Source: Flavobacteriales bacterium UBA720
GTDB lineage: Bacteria; Bacteroidota; Bacteroidia; Flavobacteriales; Weeksellaceae
Assembly (NCBI GenBank): GCA_002297505.1
Contig: DBLQ01000012.1
Coordinates: 83,862 to 147,861 of the forward strand
DNA length: 64,000 bases
Direction: 5' to 3'
The number at the start of each line of letters is the position of its first letter. The stretch's first letter is position 1. Below, in pieces: positions 50,198-59,263 of the stretch. Below the pieces are notes generated by a model. The model was not told the DNA's origin. It saw only the letters and a program-made list of their open reading frames with translations, and did no database searches. The translations under genes and the position numbers were made by a program.

Positions 50198-51611
50198 TTT
50201 TAGGCGGCATTTTCTTTTTCGCTTTCTTGAACGGTTTTTTCTGGTTTTTATTTTCCGTTTTCTGGTTTGGATTCTGAGCCTGATCTATATTCTGATTTTT
50301 GCCGGCGTTTGACTTTTGATTATCGACCTGTTTTACCGGGGCATTACTGTTTTGTGCAGGTTTCTGCTCGGTAGATCGGCTTCTGTCCTGATGCTGCTTC
50401 TGAGGACGGTTATTCTGCGGCCTTTGCTGATTATTTCTGCTATGGCCCTCGCCCTGGCCTTTATCCTCACTATTTCTAGGTCCGCGCTCCCGGTTTCGGT
50501 CTTTATTGGATTTTGGTCGCCTGTTCTTCTTTTCAAAACGGTCTACACTGTTTTCCTGGATCAGGTCGGAGGTCACCAGCTTATTTTCCACCACCCGCAG
50601 TTCCTCCAGTGCCGGCGCTTTGTCGCCTTTTTTATTGATGGCAATGAGTTTCTTAACTTCAAAAATATCAAGATCATACCACGCCATAGAATTTTCTACG
50701 TACGCAAACCACATCTTCTTTTTGAACACATCGATTTTGATACAGAATGCTTTTCCTTTTTCGGTATGAAGCACGGTGCTGGACGACGGGAAGTCTCTGA
50801 GGACATCCAGATAGCTGTCCAGTTCGTAATTGAGGCAGCATTTGAGTTTGCCACATTGTCCTGCGAGTTTCTGAGGATTGATGCTCAATTGTTGGTATCT
50901 CGCCGCATTGGTATTCACAGAACGGAAATCCGTAAGCCATGTAGAGCAGCACAATTCCCGGCCACAAGAGCCGATACCACCTACTTTTGCAGACTCCTGA
51001 CGGAATCCAATCTGCTTCATATCAATCTTGGTGCGGAATGCGCCAGCATACTCTTTAATCAGCTGACGAAAATCTACCCTGCTGTCCGCAGTATAATAAA
51101 AGGTAATCTTGGAACCATCACCCTGAAATTCAACATCTGTGATTTTCATCTCGAGGTTAAGTCCGTAAGCAATTTTCCGCGCTTCAACTTTGATATTATT
51201 TTCCTTTTTCCGCAGTTCCTGCCAGGTTTCTATATCTTTCTGGTTGGCCAGTCTGTAAACTTTGGCTGCATGCTCCACAGGAACATTTTTCTTTTTCATC
51301 TGGATTTTCACCAGTTCTCCCGAAAGGCTTACTACGCCGATATCGTGACCCGGACTAGATTCTACAGCAATAATGCTTCCTATGTGAAGCGGCAGATTGT
51401 TGACGTTTTTATAATATAATTTACGGTCGTTTTTGAAACGCACTTCTACATACTCTGAACTGTTGGAGCCGGAAGGATTAACTTCGGAAAGCCAGTCAAA
51501 AACACTTAATTTATAACTATTACCACAGGTATCTACACTACTGCATCCGTTGGCACTCTTCGTACCGCAGGAATGGGAAGAATCGCCGGATGTTTTGCAT
51601 CCACAACTCAT
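50181..51611 (-). CDS. PSP1 domain protein (RicT-like) with long basic tail
   Basis: A 476-residue protein. The N-terminus is Cys-rich (MSCGCKTSGDSSHSC onward, seven Cys in 32 residues); the PSP1 domain spans about 40-310 with FYYTADSRVDFRQLIKEYA, GIGSCGRELCCSTWLTDF and LAGQCGKLKCCLNYELDSY, a pattern shared with RicT (YaaT), which acts with Fe-S clusters and RNase Y in Bacillus. From about 355 a disordered Arg/Lys/Asn/Gln-rich tail follows. Its role in Bacteroidota is not known. Cotranscribed with gldH and PBP1A. Confidence 0.92.
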   Translation of the reverse strand: MSCGCKTSGDSSHSCGTKSANGCSSVDTCGNSYKLSVFDWLSEVNPSGSNSSEYVEVRFKNDRKLYYKNVNNLPLHIGSIIAVESSPGHDIGVVSLSGELVKIQMKKKNVPVEHAAKVYRLANQKDIETWQELRKKENNIKVEARKIAYGLNLEMKITDVEFQGDGSKITFYYTADSRVDFRQLIKEYAGAFRTKIDMKQIGFRQESAKVGGIGSCGRELCCSTWLTDFRSVNTNAARYQQLSINPQKLAGQCGKLKCCLNYELDSYLDVLRDFPSSSTVLHTEKGKAFCIKIDVFKKKMWFAYVENSMAWYDLDIFEVKKLIAINKKGDKAPALEELRVVENKLVTSDLIQENSVDRFEKKNRRPKSNKDRNRERGPRNSEDKGQGEGHSRNNQQRPQNNRPQKQHQDRSRSTEQKPAQNSNAPVKQVDNQKSNAGKNQNIDQAQNPNQKTENKNQKKPFKKAKKKMPPKNEGNA

Positions 51612-51634
51612 ATATATATTTTTATGATGAATTG

Positions 51635-51642
51635 CAAAGTTA
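51635..51642 (-). promoter_or_regulatory. -7 box of the ricT-gldH-PBP1A run
   Basis: TAACTTTG on the minus strand, 23 nt before the ATG at 51611. Confidence 0.45.
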
Positions 51643-51961
51643 ATATAATTTTTATTTAGGCCTGATGTTTATCTTTTTTAAAAATAGTTTTTTGTTAATT
51701 ACCCGTTAACATTAACTTCATATTGCCAATTCATTAACAATTAATGATAAATCACGATGTTTAATCAAATCACTTCACACTGTTTTCAGGACGTTTTTTC
51801 GCTCATGTTTGACATTAAACCAAATGGTTTTAAATCAAAAAAAATCTTATATGACATTGTTTTTCAGTTCAATAAACAGACACGACATTCAAACAATTAT
51901 TCTCTGAATAGCAATGTTTAACTTTTTTTAATAATTTTTATAAAGGTTATTAAAATAATTA

Positions 51962-51969
51962 TAAATTTG
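51962..51969 (+). promoter_or_regulatory. -7 box of the FadL-like gene
   Basis: TAAATTTG, 19 nt before the ATG at 51989. No good -33 TTTG at 19 bp. Confidence 0.5.
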
Positions 51970-51988
51970 GAACAATAATAATAATCTT

Positions 51989-53215
51989 ATGAGAAAAATT
52001 TTAATATCCACGGCATTAGCAGCCGGCGTTATGGCATACGCAGGAGGTTTCCGGGTATCACTTCAGGGTGTTAAGCAGCTGGCGATGGCTCACACCAGCG
52101 CCCACGCAGAAGATGCCAGTGTGGCATTTTTCAATCCTGCAGGTATTTCCTTCATTCCTTCTAAACTGAGCGTAGCAGCAGGTGGTTTTGGAGTTTCAAA
52201 TAAAATCACTTACCAGAATACCAACACACTGCAGCAGACCGAAACAGATAATCCGCTCGGCACACCGATTTATGCAGCAGTGGCTTACAAAGTCCTGGAT
52301 AATTTATCTTTGGGCTTCAGTTTTTCTACGCCTTTCGGCAGCATCATTGAGTGGCCCGGCGATTGGGAAGGCCGCGAGATTGTCCAGAGACTGGAGCTGA
52401 AAAGTTATTTTTTCCAACCGATGATTTCCGTGAAGCTGGCTCCTTGGGCTTCATTCGGAGCAAGTTACATTTATGCGAAAGGTAAGGTAGACTGGACGAA
52501 AGCATTAACGCTATACAACGGCGAGCTTAATCTCTTGGATGACACCGCTACAGGCCACGGATTTGGATTTGGTTTCTATTTCCAGCCGGATGAAAAATGG
52601 GATGTGAGTGTGGCGTACCGTTCTCCTGTAGATATGAAAGCTAAGGAAGGCAAAGCAACTTTTATGGTTCCATCATCATTGTTACCTAACTTCAATGGCG
52701 GATCAGACAACTTCAAGGCAACGCTTCCTCTGGTGGATGAATATACTTTAGGTGTTACTTATAAAATCACTCCGAAATGGTTAGTCTCTGCAGACTACAA
52801 CTATCACGGATGGGAAAGATACAGCAAACTGACGTTGGATTTTGATAATGTACCAGCGGGAAATCAGCCAAACGATCCTACAGTTTTGGTTAATCCTAAG
52901 AATTTTAGAAATACTTCCAGCGTACGCGTGGGAACACAGTATGCCTTCAATGATATGATTTTCGGAAGATTAGGATGGTACTATGATGAAACGCCGTACG
53001 CAGATAAGGATTTTATCCCGGAGACGCCTTCATTCGATAATTACGTCATCACCGGAGGTGTAGGTTTCAAGTTCAACAGATTGGGCGTAGACCTTTCCGG
53101 TGCTTATGCCATGCCGAAGAGCAGAACATTCAATAATCCGAACATCCACTTTGCAGGGCAGGCCAAAGCAGACGTATTCTATTTCGGACTTGGACTTTCT
53201 TACAACGCATTTTAA
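51989..53215 (+). CDS. Outer membrane transport protein, OMPP1/FadL/TodX family
   Basis: A 408-residue porin with signal peptide (MRKILISTALAAGVMAYAGG) and the family beginning GGFRVSLQGVKQLAMAHTSAHAEDASVAFFNPAGI, in which the N-terminal hatch carries the NPA motif. A 14-strand barrel is suggested by the alternating hydrophobic strands and the final FYFGLGLSYNAF. FadL proteins take up long-chain fatty acids or hydrophobic compounds. The SGNH lipoprotein gene starts 14 bp later, so fatty acid handling is a shared theme. Confidence 0.93.
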   Translation: MRKILISTALAAGVMAYAGGFRVSLQGVKQLAMAHTSAHAEDASVAFFNPAGISFIPSKLSVAAGGFGVSNKITYQNTNTLQQTETDNPLGTPIYAAVAYKVLDNLSLGFSFSTPFGSIIEWPGDWEGREIVQRLELKSYFFQPMISVKLAPWASFGASYIYAKGKVDWTKALTLYNGELNLLDDTATGHGFGFGFYFQPDEKWDVSVAYRSPVDMKAKEGKATFMVPSSLLPNFNGGSDNFKATLPLVDEYTLGVTYKITPKWLVSADYNYHGWERYSKLTLDFDNVPAGNQPNDPTVLVNPKNFRNTSSVRVGTQYAFNDMIFGRLGWYYDETPYADKDFIPETPSFDNYVITGGVGFKFNRLGVDLSGAYAMPKSRTFNNPNIHFAGQAKADVFYFGLGLSYNAF

Positions 53216-53229
53216 AAATTGAATCTATT

Positions 53230-54777
53230 ATGAAAAAATTATATATATCCACTTTTGCAGCAGCGCTTTTAATGGCTACCGGCTGTAAAACAGATTTCGA
53301 GAACAGTACGGAGGATGTAGTGGTAACTGCTGGCGATGCTGATTTTTCCAGATACGTGGCGCTGGGTAATTCCCTCACATCAGGATACAGAGATGGTGCC
53401 TTGTACACAGATGGACAGAATGAATCCTATCCGAGCATGATCGCGAAGCAGATGATGATGGCAGGCGGCGGCGAGTTTAAGCAACCGCTGATGGCCGACA
53501 ATAATGGCGGCCTTCTATTGACAACACCTGCGGGGAATGTTCAGATTGCAGATACCAAACGGATGATTGCAGGCTTTAATGCCGGACAGCCGAACATCGT
53601 TTTTGCCAATGACAATAAAGCCACAACGGTGGTGAATACCGTTCTCACGGGCCCGTTTAATAATATGGGTGTTCCGGGAGCTAAGGTGGTCCATCTTCTT
53701 GCACCAGGCTATGGTAACATTCAGGGCGTCGCAGCTAAGACAGCCAATCCTTACTTTGTGAGATTCGCTTCCAGCCCTAACACTTCGGTGATCCAGGATT
53801 TCCTGACGCAGAAACCAACGTTTTTCAGTCTCTGGATCGGAAACAATGACGCCTTACTTTATGCCCTTGCCGGTGCGGATGACACTGTGGAAACACTGAC
53901 GCCAGCTGCCAACTTCCAGCAATACTACGGATCTCTGATGGCTCAAATCAAAAATTCCGGCGCGAAAGGTGTGATTGCTAACATTCCGAACGTCACATCC
54001 ATTCCGTCATTGACTACCGTTCCATACAATCCTCTGACTGCTGTATTATTGGGCAAAGGTGATGTGAATGTTGGAAATGCGACAATTGATCAGCTTAATG
54101 CAAGTCTCTACGGTCCATTAAACCAGATTTTGACCGCATTGGGCGCAGGGGACAGAATAAAACCTTTATCCAAAACTGCTTCTAACCCGTTATTAATTTT
54201 TGATGAAAATCTTGCTAATTTAGGAGACAAAATAGCGGCCGCCGCTTTAGCCTCAGGAAATCCTCAGACTATGGCTCTTGCTCCTTATCTTGGTGCAACT
54301 TTCGGCCGTGCAAGACAGGCTAAATCTACAGATTTAATTCCATTGACATCCTCTGCCGCCATCGGTACCGCAGCTACTTTGCCTCCAGGCGTTCCTGCAG
54401 CATTGAACGCGCGAGGTGTTGCTTATCCATTTGAGGACCGTTATGTACTCACCAGCACCGAGGCGGCTGCCATTGACGCAGCTATCAACAGCTATAATAC
54501 GGTCATCAAAGCCGCAGCAGATGCAGGAGGCTATGCCTTCGTAGATGCCAATGCCAAAATGGTGGAACTTAATTCTGCTTCCGGAATCCAGTGGGACGGC
54601 GTACGATACACAGCCAAGTTTGTGACCGGCGGGGCATTCTCCCTGGACGGCGTACATCTTACGGGCCGCGGATACGGAATTATCGCCAATGAATTTATCA
54701 AGGCGATTAATGCCAAATATAAGTCTACATTGCCTTTGGTAAGCCCGAATTCTTATTCCGGTATTACATTTCCTTAA
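53230..54777 (+). CDS. SGNH/GDSL hydrolase family lipoprotein
   Basis: A 515-residue lipoprotein (leader with lipobox TGCKT at about 17-21). SGNH blocks: RYVALGNSLTSGYRD (block I, catalytic Ser in GNS), GPFNNMGVPGAK (block II Gly), FSLWIGNNDALLY (block III Asn) and DGVHLTGRGYGIIANEF (block V, catalytic Asp and His). It likely hydrolyses esters or lipids on the outer membrane or periplasmic side. It is cotranscribed with the FadL porin (14-bp gap) and has its own terminator. Confidence 0.92.
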   Translation: MKKLYISTFAAALLMATGCKTDFENSTEDVVVTAGDADFSRYVALGNSLTSGYRDGALYTDGQNESYPSMIAKQMMMAGGGEFKQPLMADNNGGLLLTTPAGNVQIADTKRMIAGFNAGQPNIVFANDNKATTVVNTVLTGPFNNMGVPGAKVVHLLAPGYGNIQGVAAKTANPYFVRFASSPNTSVIQDFLTQKPTFFSLWIGNNDALLYALAGADDTVETLTPAANFQQYYGSLMAQIKNSGAKGVIANIPNVTSIPSLTTVPYNPLTAVLLGKGDVNVGNATIDQLNASLYGPLNQILTALGAGDRIKPLSKTASNPLLIFDENLANLGDKIAAAALASGNPQTMALAPYLGATFGRARQAKSTDLIPLTSSAAIGTAATLPPGVPAALNARGVAYPFEDRYVLTSTEAAAIDAAINSYNTVIKAAADAGGYAFVDANAKMVELNSASGIQWDGVRYTAKFVTGGAFSLDGVHLTGRGYGIIANEFIKAINAKYKSTLPLVSPNSYSGITFP

Positions 54778-54800
54778 CAAGGAATTTAAGTATAAACACT

Positions 54801-54832
54801 AACCGCCCGAGACAAAATCGAGGCGGTTTTTT
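54801..54832 (+). terminator. Terminator after the SGNH gene
   Basis: AACCGCC pairs with GGCGGTT around an inner CGA/TCG and one bulge; a T6 run follows. Confidence 0.8.
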
Positions 54833-54884
54833 GTTGACATTAAATAATATTTTCCAAATATAAAATTTTGATTATTTTTACAAA

Positions 54885-55310
54885 ATGCTTTCAAAAAGAG
54901 TCAAATACGCCATCAAAACATTACTGTTTCTCAACAGAAATGACAATGCTTCCCTTTTTTCTGCCAAGAGAATCTCGGAGAACGAACGTATTCCCCTGAA
55001 GTTTCTGGAACAAATCCTCCGCGAACTGAAGCAAAACAAAATCCTTAAAAGCGAACGCGGCGCGGAAGGCGGCTATACCTTTATGAAAAATCCCGCCGAC
55101 ATCAAGGTTCTGGATGTCATCAGAATCGTGGACGGCCCCGTAGCAATGTTGCCTTGTGCCTCACTGAACTTCTATGCCAAATGTGACGACTGTACAGACG
55201 AAGCCACCTGCAGCATCAGAAAGCTCCTCATCAACGTGCGGGACAATATGCTTCCGATTCTGGACACCAGCATTGCAGATATGACGCACTCTGAGCAAAC
55301 ACCATTCTAA
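54885..55310 (+). CDS. Rrf2 family transcriptional regulator
   Basis: A 141-residue winged-helix regulator. KRVKYAIKTLLFLNRND at the start and FLEQILRELKQNKILKSERGAEGGYTF (helix-turn-helix and wing, about 40-66) are typical. Cysteines 91, 100, 103 and 109 (CASLNFYAKCDDC and ATC) are in the IscR/NsrR cluster-binding region, so it may sense Fe-S state, redox or NO. Its targets are unknown. A DUF3575 gene follows 33 bp later. Confidence 0.93.
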   Translation: MLSKRVKYAIKTLLFLNRNDNASLFSAKRISENERIPLKFLEQILRELKQNKILKSERGAEGGYTFMKNPADIKVLDVIRIVDGPVAMLPCASLNFYAKCDDCTDEATCSIRKLLINVRDNMLPILDTSIADMTHSEQTPF

Positions 55311-55343
55311 TAATCATTAACCTCAATATTAAACTAATCATCA

Positions 55344-55904
55344 ATGAAAAAAATCACCACCATCATTGCCTTATCTTGTGTTGGCATTACTTCCATCTAT
55401 GCGCAGGAAGCAAACTCAGAACGTAAAAATGATGTGATGCTAAGCCCAATCGAGCTGATAGCAGCACCACTCCTTAATATTTCCTATGAGAGACTTTTGA
55501 GCGCCAATTCCGGTATTGGAATCAATGCTATGATTTACTTGGGAAATAACAATGATGACGATTATGGTCTGACGCAGATATCACCTTATTACAGAATGTA
55601 TTTCGGGAAAAAGTATGGCGGCGGCTTCTTTGTGGAAGGATTTGTGCCTATTACCACGACGAAGGATTCTTATTACAGTTATGACTTCAATCCTTATTCA
55701 ACAGTTTACACTGCGCCAACTTATAATGAGGAGACAAGAACTACAATTGGAATTGGCGTTGGTTTCGGTGGCAAATGGATCACCCGGAATAACATCATCT
55801 TCGAAGCCAGCGTGGGCATCGGCAGAAGATTTGGAAACAAATCTGAATATGACGGCGATAATATTACAGGAAAAGGAATGCTTGGAATTGGCTATCGATT
55901 CTAA
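55344..55904 (+). CDS. DUF3575-like outer membrane beta-barrel protein
   Basis: A 186-residue protein with signal peptide (cleavage near YAQE at about 21) and alternating strands ending GMLGIGYRF, an outer-membrane-type C-terminal Phe. The pattern ISPYYRMYFGKKYGGGFFVEGFVP is shared with DUF3575 porin-like proteins. It lies 33 bp after the Rrf2 gene and could be its target or a cotranscribed partner. Function unknown. Confidence 0.78.
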   Translation: MKKITTIIALSCVGITSIYAQEANSERKNDVMLSPIELIAAPLLNISYERLLSANSGIGINAMIYLGNNNDDDYGLTQISPYYRMYFGKKYGGGFFVEGFVPITTTKDSYYSYDFNPYSTVYTAPTYNEETRTTIGIGVGFGGKWITRNNIIFEASVGIGRRFGNKSEYDGDNITGKGMLGIGYRF

Positions 55905-55927
55905 ATTCTTGATTTATTAACACAAAT

Positions 55928-55960
55928 AAAAGTTTAGCTTTGTGCTAAACTTTTTGCTTT
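55928..55960 (+). terminator. Hairpin between the DUF3575 gene and tadA
   Basis: An 11-bp perfect stem (AAAAGTTTAGC/GCTAAACTTTT, loop TTTGT), then TTTTTGCTTTT. It looks like a terminator. The stem and loop also hold TAGCTTTG, a TAnnTTTG match at 55935-55942, 19 nt before the tadA ATG, so one element may end one transcript and start the next. Confidence 0.65.
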
Positions 55961-55961
55961 T

Positions 55962-56393
55962 ATGTTCACCGACGAATATTTTATGAGAATGGCTTTCCAG
56001 GAAGCCCAGTTGGCTTTGGAAAAAGATGAAGTTCCCATTGGCTGCGTCATCGTTTCCAATGACAGAATCATTGCCAAATCTCATAACCTGACAGAAACGC
56101 TGAACGATGTTACAGCGCACGCAGAAATGCAGGCCATCACTTCCGGAGCCAATTATCTGGGTGGGAAATATCTTCAGAATTGTACAATATATGTGACCAT
56201 GGAACCTTGTGTGATGTGTGCGGGCGCTCTGGCCTGGTCCCAGATTTCAAAAGTCGTGATTGGTGCAAGAGATGAACAGCGCGGTTTCATCAACAAAAAA
56301 TTATCGCTCCATCCGAAAACCGAAATCATCACCGGAGTTTTAGAAAATGAATGTTCGGAAATTGTGAAGATATTCTTCAGGAATAAAAGATAA
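55962..56393 (+). CDS. tadA: tRNA-specific adenosine deaminase / nucleoside deaminase
   Basis: A 143-residue cytidine-deaminase-fold enzyme. Zinc site HAEMQAI (His53, Glu55) and PCVMCAGAL (Cys83, Cys86) are intact. TadA changes A34 to inosine in tRNA-Arg(ACG); a guanine-deaminase-like role is an alternative for some members. The stop abuts the convergent coaX stop (56393/56394). Confidence 0.93.
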   Translation: MFTDEYFMRMAFQEAQLALEKDEVPIGCVIVSNDRIIAKSHNLTETLNDVTAHAEMQAITSGANYLGGKYLQNCTIYVTMEPCVMCAGALAWSQISKVVIGARDEQRGFINKKLSLHPKTEIITGVLENECSEIVKIFFRNKR

Positions 56394-57152
56394 TTACAAA
56401 TCCTTACCTAAGAAATAAAGACCCTTCAAAGTGTGAAGCCTGTCAGCGATATTGATTTTATCGGTCAGCGGCTTGTAGACGTGGCTCACGCCGCCGGTTG
56501 CGATGACGAAACACTGGTCATTCACCTCATCATTAATCCGGTCAATAAAACCTTCCACCATCCCGAGGAAACCGTAGACCATCCCGCTTTGCATACAGGT
56601 GATGGTATCCAGCCCAAGTACAGATTTCGGTTTTACCAGTTCTATTTCCGGCAGTTGCGCGGTTCCTTTGATCAAACTATTCAATGAGGTGATGATGCCG
56701 GGCGCGATGATGACGCCGAGTGTTTCTCCATTCTTATCCAGACAGCTCGCGGTGAGCGCCGTTCCAAAATCGAGGATGATTTTTTTATGATTGGGATACA
56801 GATTGTGCGCCGCCACCAGGTTTGCATAGATATCGGTTCCCATTTGTTTGGACTTCGGTATCACGCCGGATGGCGTATTTCTGTCCACAATCACAGGCAT
56901 TTTACTGTGAATTTTCTTAACCGCACTACTTACCACATTGGTCAGCTGCGGCACTACGGAACCGATAATCACTTTATCAATTGTCTTCACATCAATTTTA
57001 TAAGTCTGATAGAGCATCAGAACCTGAACAAACAATTCGTCTGTGGTCTTATACGGCTTGGTGTTGATAACCCAGGAGATGTCACAATTATCATCATCAA
57101 ACAGTCCGAAACGGATATTGGTATTGCCTATGTTGATTACGATGGAATTCAT
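56394..57152 (-). CDS. coaX: Type III pantothenate kinase, divergent
   Basis: A 252-residue enzyme that phosphorylates pantothenate, the first step of coenzyme A synthesis. The ASKHA pattern is visible: VINIGNTNIRFGLF, GTDIYANLVAAHNLYPN, ILDFGTALTASCLDKNGETLGVIIAPGI and ATGGVSHV. In most CoaX proteins the first motif has Asp before xGNT, here Asn (INIGNT), and the GxDR motif has Ile in place of Arg. These changes may affect metal or substrate binding, so activity is likely but not certain. Confidence 0.88.
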   Translation of the reverse strand: MNSIVINIGNTNIRFGLFDDDNCDISWVINTKPYKTTDELFVQVLMLYQTYKIDVKTIDKVIIGSVVPQLTNVVSSAVKKIHSKMPVIVDRNTPSGVIPKSKQMGTDIYANLVAAHNLYPNHKKIILDFGTALTASCLDKNGETLGVIIAPGIITSLNSLIKGTAQLPEIELVKPKSVLGLDTITCMQSGMVYGFLGMVEGFIDRINDEVNDQCFVIATGGVSHVYKPLTDKINIADRLHTLKGLYFLGKDL

Positions 57153-57255
57153 TTTTTTAATTTACCAATTTATGAATGTAACAGTTTACCAATATTTAAA
57201 AATCTTTGATTCGTTTGTCATTGATACATTGTTAAATTATTACACTGTTACATAA
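57153..57255. repeat. Degenerate short-period repeats before coaX
   Basis: The 103-bp gap between coaX and the M1 gene contains TTTACCAAT twice (57161 and 57185, 24 bp apart) and two versions of ACATTGTTAAATTAT/ACACTGTTACATAAT. No promoter is recognisable. Confidence 0.45.
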
Positions 57256-59115
57256 TTACTTTACCTCCAAATAATTATCCTCTGTATTCACATCCGCCAA
57301 TCTCTGGCTGAAATCGATGCCGATGGCGGACAATTGCGCTTTGGTATATGGAATCGTAAAGCTGTACTCCTGCTGTGTCCAGGCCCAGAATGGCAAAGTC
57401 TGGATGCTGCCATAGATGTCTTTGGTCTTCCAAACTCTTGTGAGGTTCAACGGAATATTATAGTTGATGACTTTTTTGTCCTTGGTCAAAATACTGAAGT
57501 CAATTGGCATCGGAACGCCGCCTTTATTCACTAAAGTTATGGTCGTAGATTGCGGATCATATTTGACATTTTTGATGCCGTAATCTATGGTTTTTGTGGT
57601 ATTAATCCAATAATGCTGGAACCATTTCAAATCCATTCCTGAAACCAATTGCGCAATATGAATAAAATCTCGTTCCGTAGGATGTTTCATTGCCCATTCA
57701 TCATAGTATTTGAGCATAATTTTGCTTAGATTTTCTTCGCCCACGATGTAACCCAATTCTACTAAAAATGTTTCCCCTTTGATATAACTTGCATAGGTGT
57801 AAGCCGTTCCATTGTCGTGGTGGTCGCCCAGCCAAACAGCAGGCTCTTCTTTCCCCGACTTGGCAAAATTGGCATAAGCTTTCAGCGCGCCCACAAACGG
57901 ATTGGGCTGAGATTCCTTTGGCGGGAATAATCTGTACGACACAAAATCCTCCGCATACTGCGTGAAACCCTCGTCCATCCAGGGTCTCACACTTTCGTTG
58001 GTGGCCAGCATCTGCTGAAACCAGGAGTGCGCACCCTCGTGGAACATCAATCCGGAAAGTCCTTCTATTGAATTTGCTTCGCCTAAAATCATAGTACACA
58101 TTCCATATTCCATTCCGCCATCTCCTCCTTGGATGAACGAATAACTTGGCCATTTGTAGCGTCCGAAAGTTGCATTCATTAATTGGTAATATTTCGTGAT
58201 GTACGGTTTCATCTCTGACCAATATTTGGTCTTTTCAGATTTCTGATAAACCAGATAAACTTTTGGTCCGTCCAGAATCGGGAAGCTTTCTACAGAATAA
58301 TCTCTGTCCGCTGCCCAGGCAAAATCCAGAATATTTTTGGCGGTCCATTTCCAGGTTACTTTGTTGGAAATATCCGCTTTGATGTTGGCATTGCTGTCAT
58401 AGCCTTTCACTTCTGTAGGATTTTCAAGATTACCGCCAGCGCCGATGACATAATCTTTATCAATCTTGATATTCACTTCGTAATCCGAAAACGGCGCGTG
58501 GAACTCTCTCCCGACATAGTCAAACGCCGCCCAACCGTCATAATCGTACTCAGCGATTTTAGGATACCATTGCGTGATGGTCATATCGACCCCTTCGCGG
58601 TTGTTGCGTCCGGCTCTTCGGATCTGCATCGGGATATTGGCGTCCCACTCCATTGTGAACGTGGTGGAAGAATTTGGTTTAATGGATTCTGCCAAGAAAA
58701 CCTTCATTACAGTTCCCTGAATTTCGAATTTCAAATCTTTTCCGTTTTGCTTTATCCAACGGATATTCTGTGCACCCTCTTCGTCTTTCGGAATTTCAGA
58801 TAATCTTGAAATCACAGTATTTCCTACTCTTTTGGCCAGTCTTCCGTCTGCATTCACACCCTGAGACTGCACACGCTGGTCCATCATAGAACCAGGTTTG
58901 AAAGCATTCCAGTACAAATGGAAATAAGCTACTTTCAGCTCATCCGGTGAATTGTTTCTATAATCCAGAGTCTGTTTTCCCTGATACGTGAAATTGGCAG
59001 CATCCACATCAATATCCATTTTATATTTGGCATATTGCTGATAGTAAGGATTTTGTTGCGCCGATAAGATGATTGAGAAAAGAACGAAGAATAGAGCGAA
59101 TTTCAGTTTTTTCAT
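57256..59115 (-). CDS. M1 family metallopeptidase, exported
   Basis: A 619-residue zinc aminopeptidase with a signal peptide (MKKLKFALFFVLFSIILSAQ); the ATG at 59115 is chosen over one five codons upstream. The zinc motif HEGAH (about 359-363) with Glu382 in DEGFTQYAED (spacing HExxH-x18-E) and the preceding GGMEYG (the GxMEN-like site) are present. It probably degrades peptides in the periplasm. Its -7 box is TATTTTTG at 59159-59166. Confidence 0.94.
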   Translation of the reverse strand: MKKLKFALFFVLFSIILSAQQNPYYQQYAKYKMDIDVDAANFTYQGKQTLDYRNNSPDELKVAYFHLYWNAFKPGSMMDQRVQSQGVNADGRLAKRVGNTVISRLSEIPKDEEGAQNIRWIKQNGKDLKFEIQGTVMKVFLAESIKPNSSTTFTMEWDANIPMQIRRAGRNNREGVDMTITQWYPKIAEYDYDGWAAFDYVGREFHAPFSDYEVNIKIDKDYVIGAGGNLENPTEVKGYDSNANIKADISNKVTWKWTAKNILDFAWAADRDYSVESFPILDGPKVYLVYQKSEKTKYWSEMKPYITKYYQLMNATFGRYKWPSYSFIQGGDGGMEYGMCTMILGEANSIEGLSGLMFHEGAHSWFQQMLATNESVRPWMDEGFTQYAEDFVSYRLFPPKESQPNPFVGALKAYANFAKSGKEEPAVWLGDHHDNGTAYTYASYIKGETFLVELGYIVGEENLSKIMLKYYDEWAMKHPTERDFIHIAQLVSGMDLKWFQHYWINTTKTIDYGIKNVKYDPQSTTITLVNKGGVPMPIDFSILTKDKKVINYNIPLNLTRVWKTKDIYGSIQTLPFWAWTQQEYSFTIPYTKAQLSAIGIDFSQRLADVNTEDNYLEVK

Positions 59116-59158
59116 AGAGTTATAATTCAACCTAAAAGGTTTGTTATGATAATTTTCT

Positions 59159-59166
59159 CAAAAATA
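59159..59166 (-). promoter_or_regulatory. -7 box of the M1 peptidase gene
   Basis: TATTTTTG on the minus strand, 43 nt before the ATG at 59115. Confidence 0.5.
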
Positions 59167-59229
59167 CTAAGTTTTTGTTGAATGACAAGTGGAAAGGCTG
59201 GGAAGCTCAATTTGTGAATAGAAATTTTG

Positions 59230-59237
59230 TAGATTTG
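59230..59237 (+). promoter_or_regulatory. -7 box of the DUF4919 gene
   Basis: TAGATTTG, 26 nt before the ATG at 59264. Confidence 0.5.
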
Positions 59238-59263
59238 AAATATATATCTTACTTCTTCAAATA

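Larger units (their letters stand above)
51612..51988. other. AT-rich gap between divergent ricT and FadL genes
   Basis: 377 bp without a credible gene. It contains the two divergent -7 boxes (51635-51642 and 51962-51969) and several GTTAA/TTAAC words. No hairpin of note was seen. Confidence 0.5.

Noticed and set aside
50316..51419. A 367-residue plus-strand open frame
   Set aside because: Antisense to the RicT-like gene with its conserved PSP1 domain.
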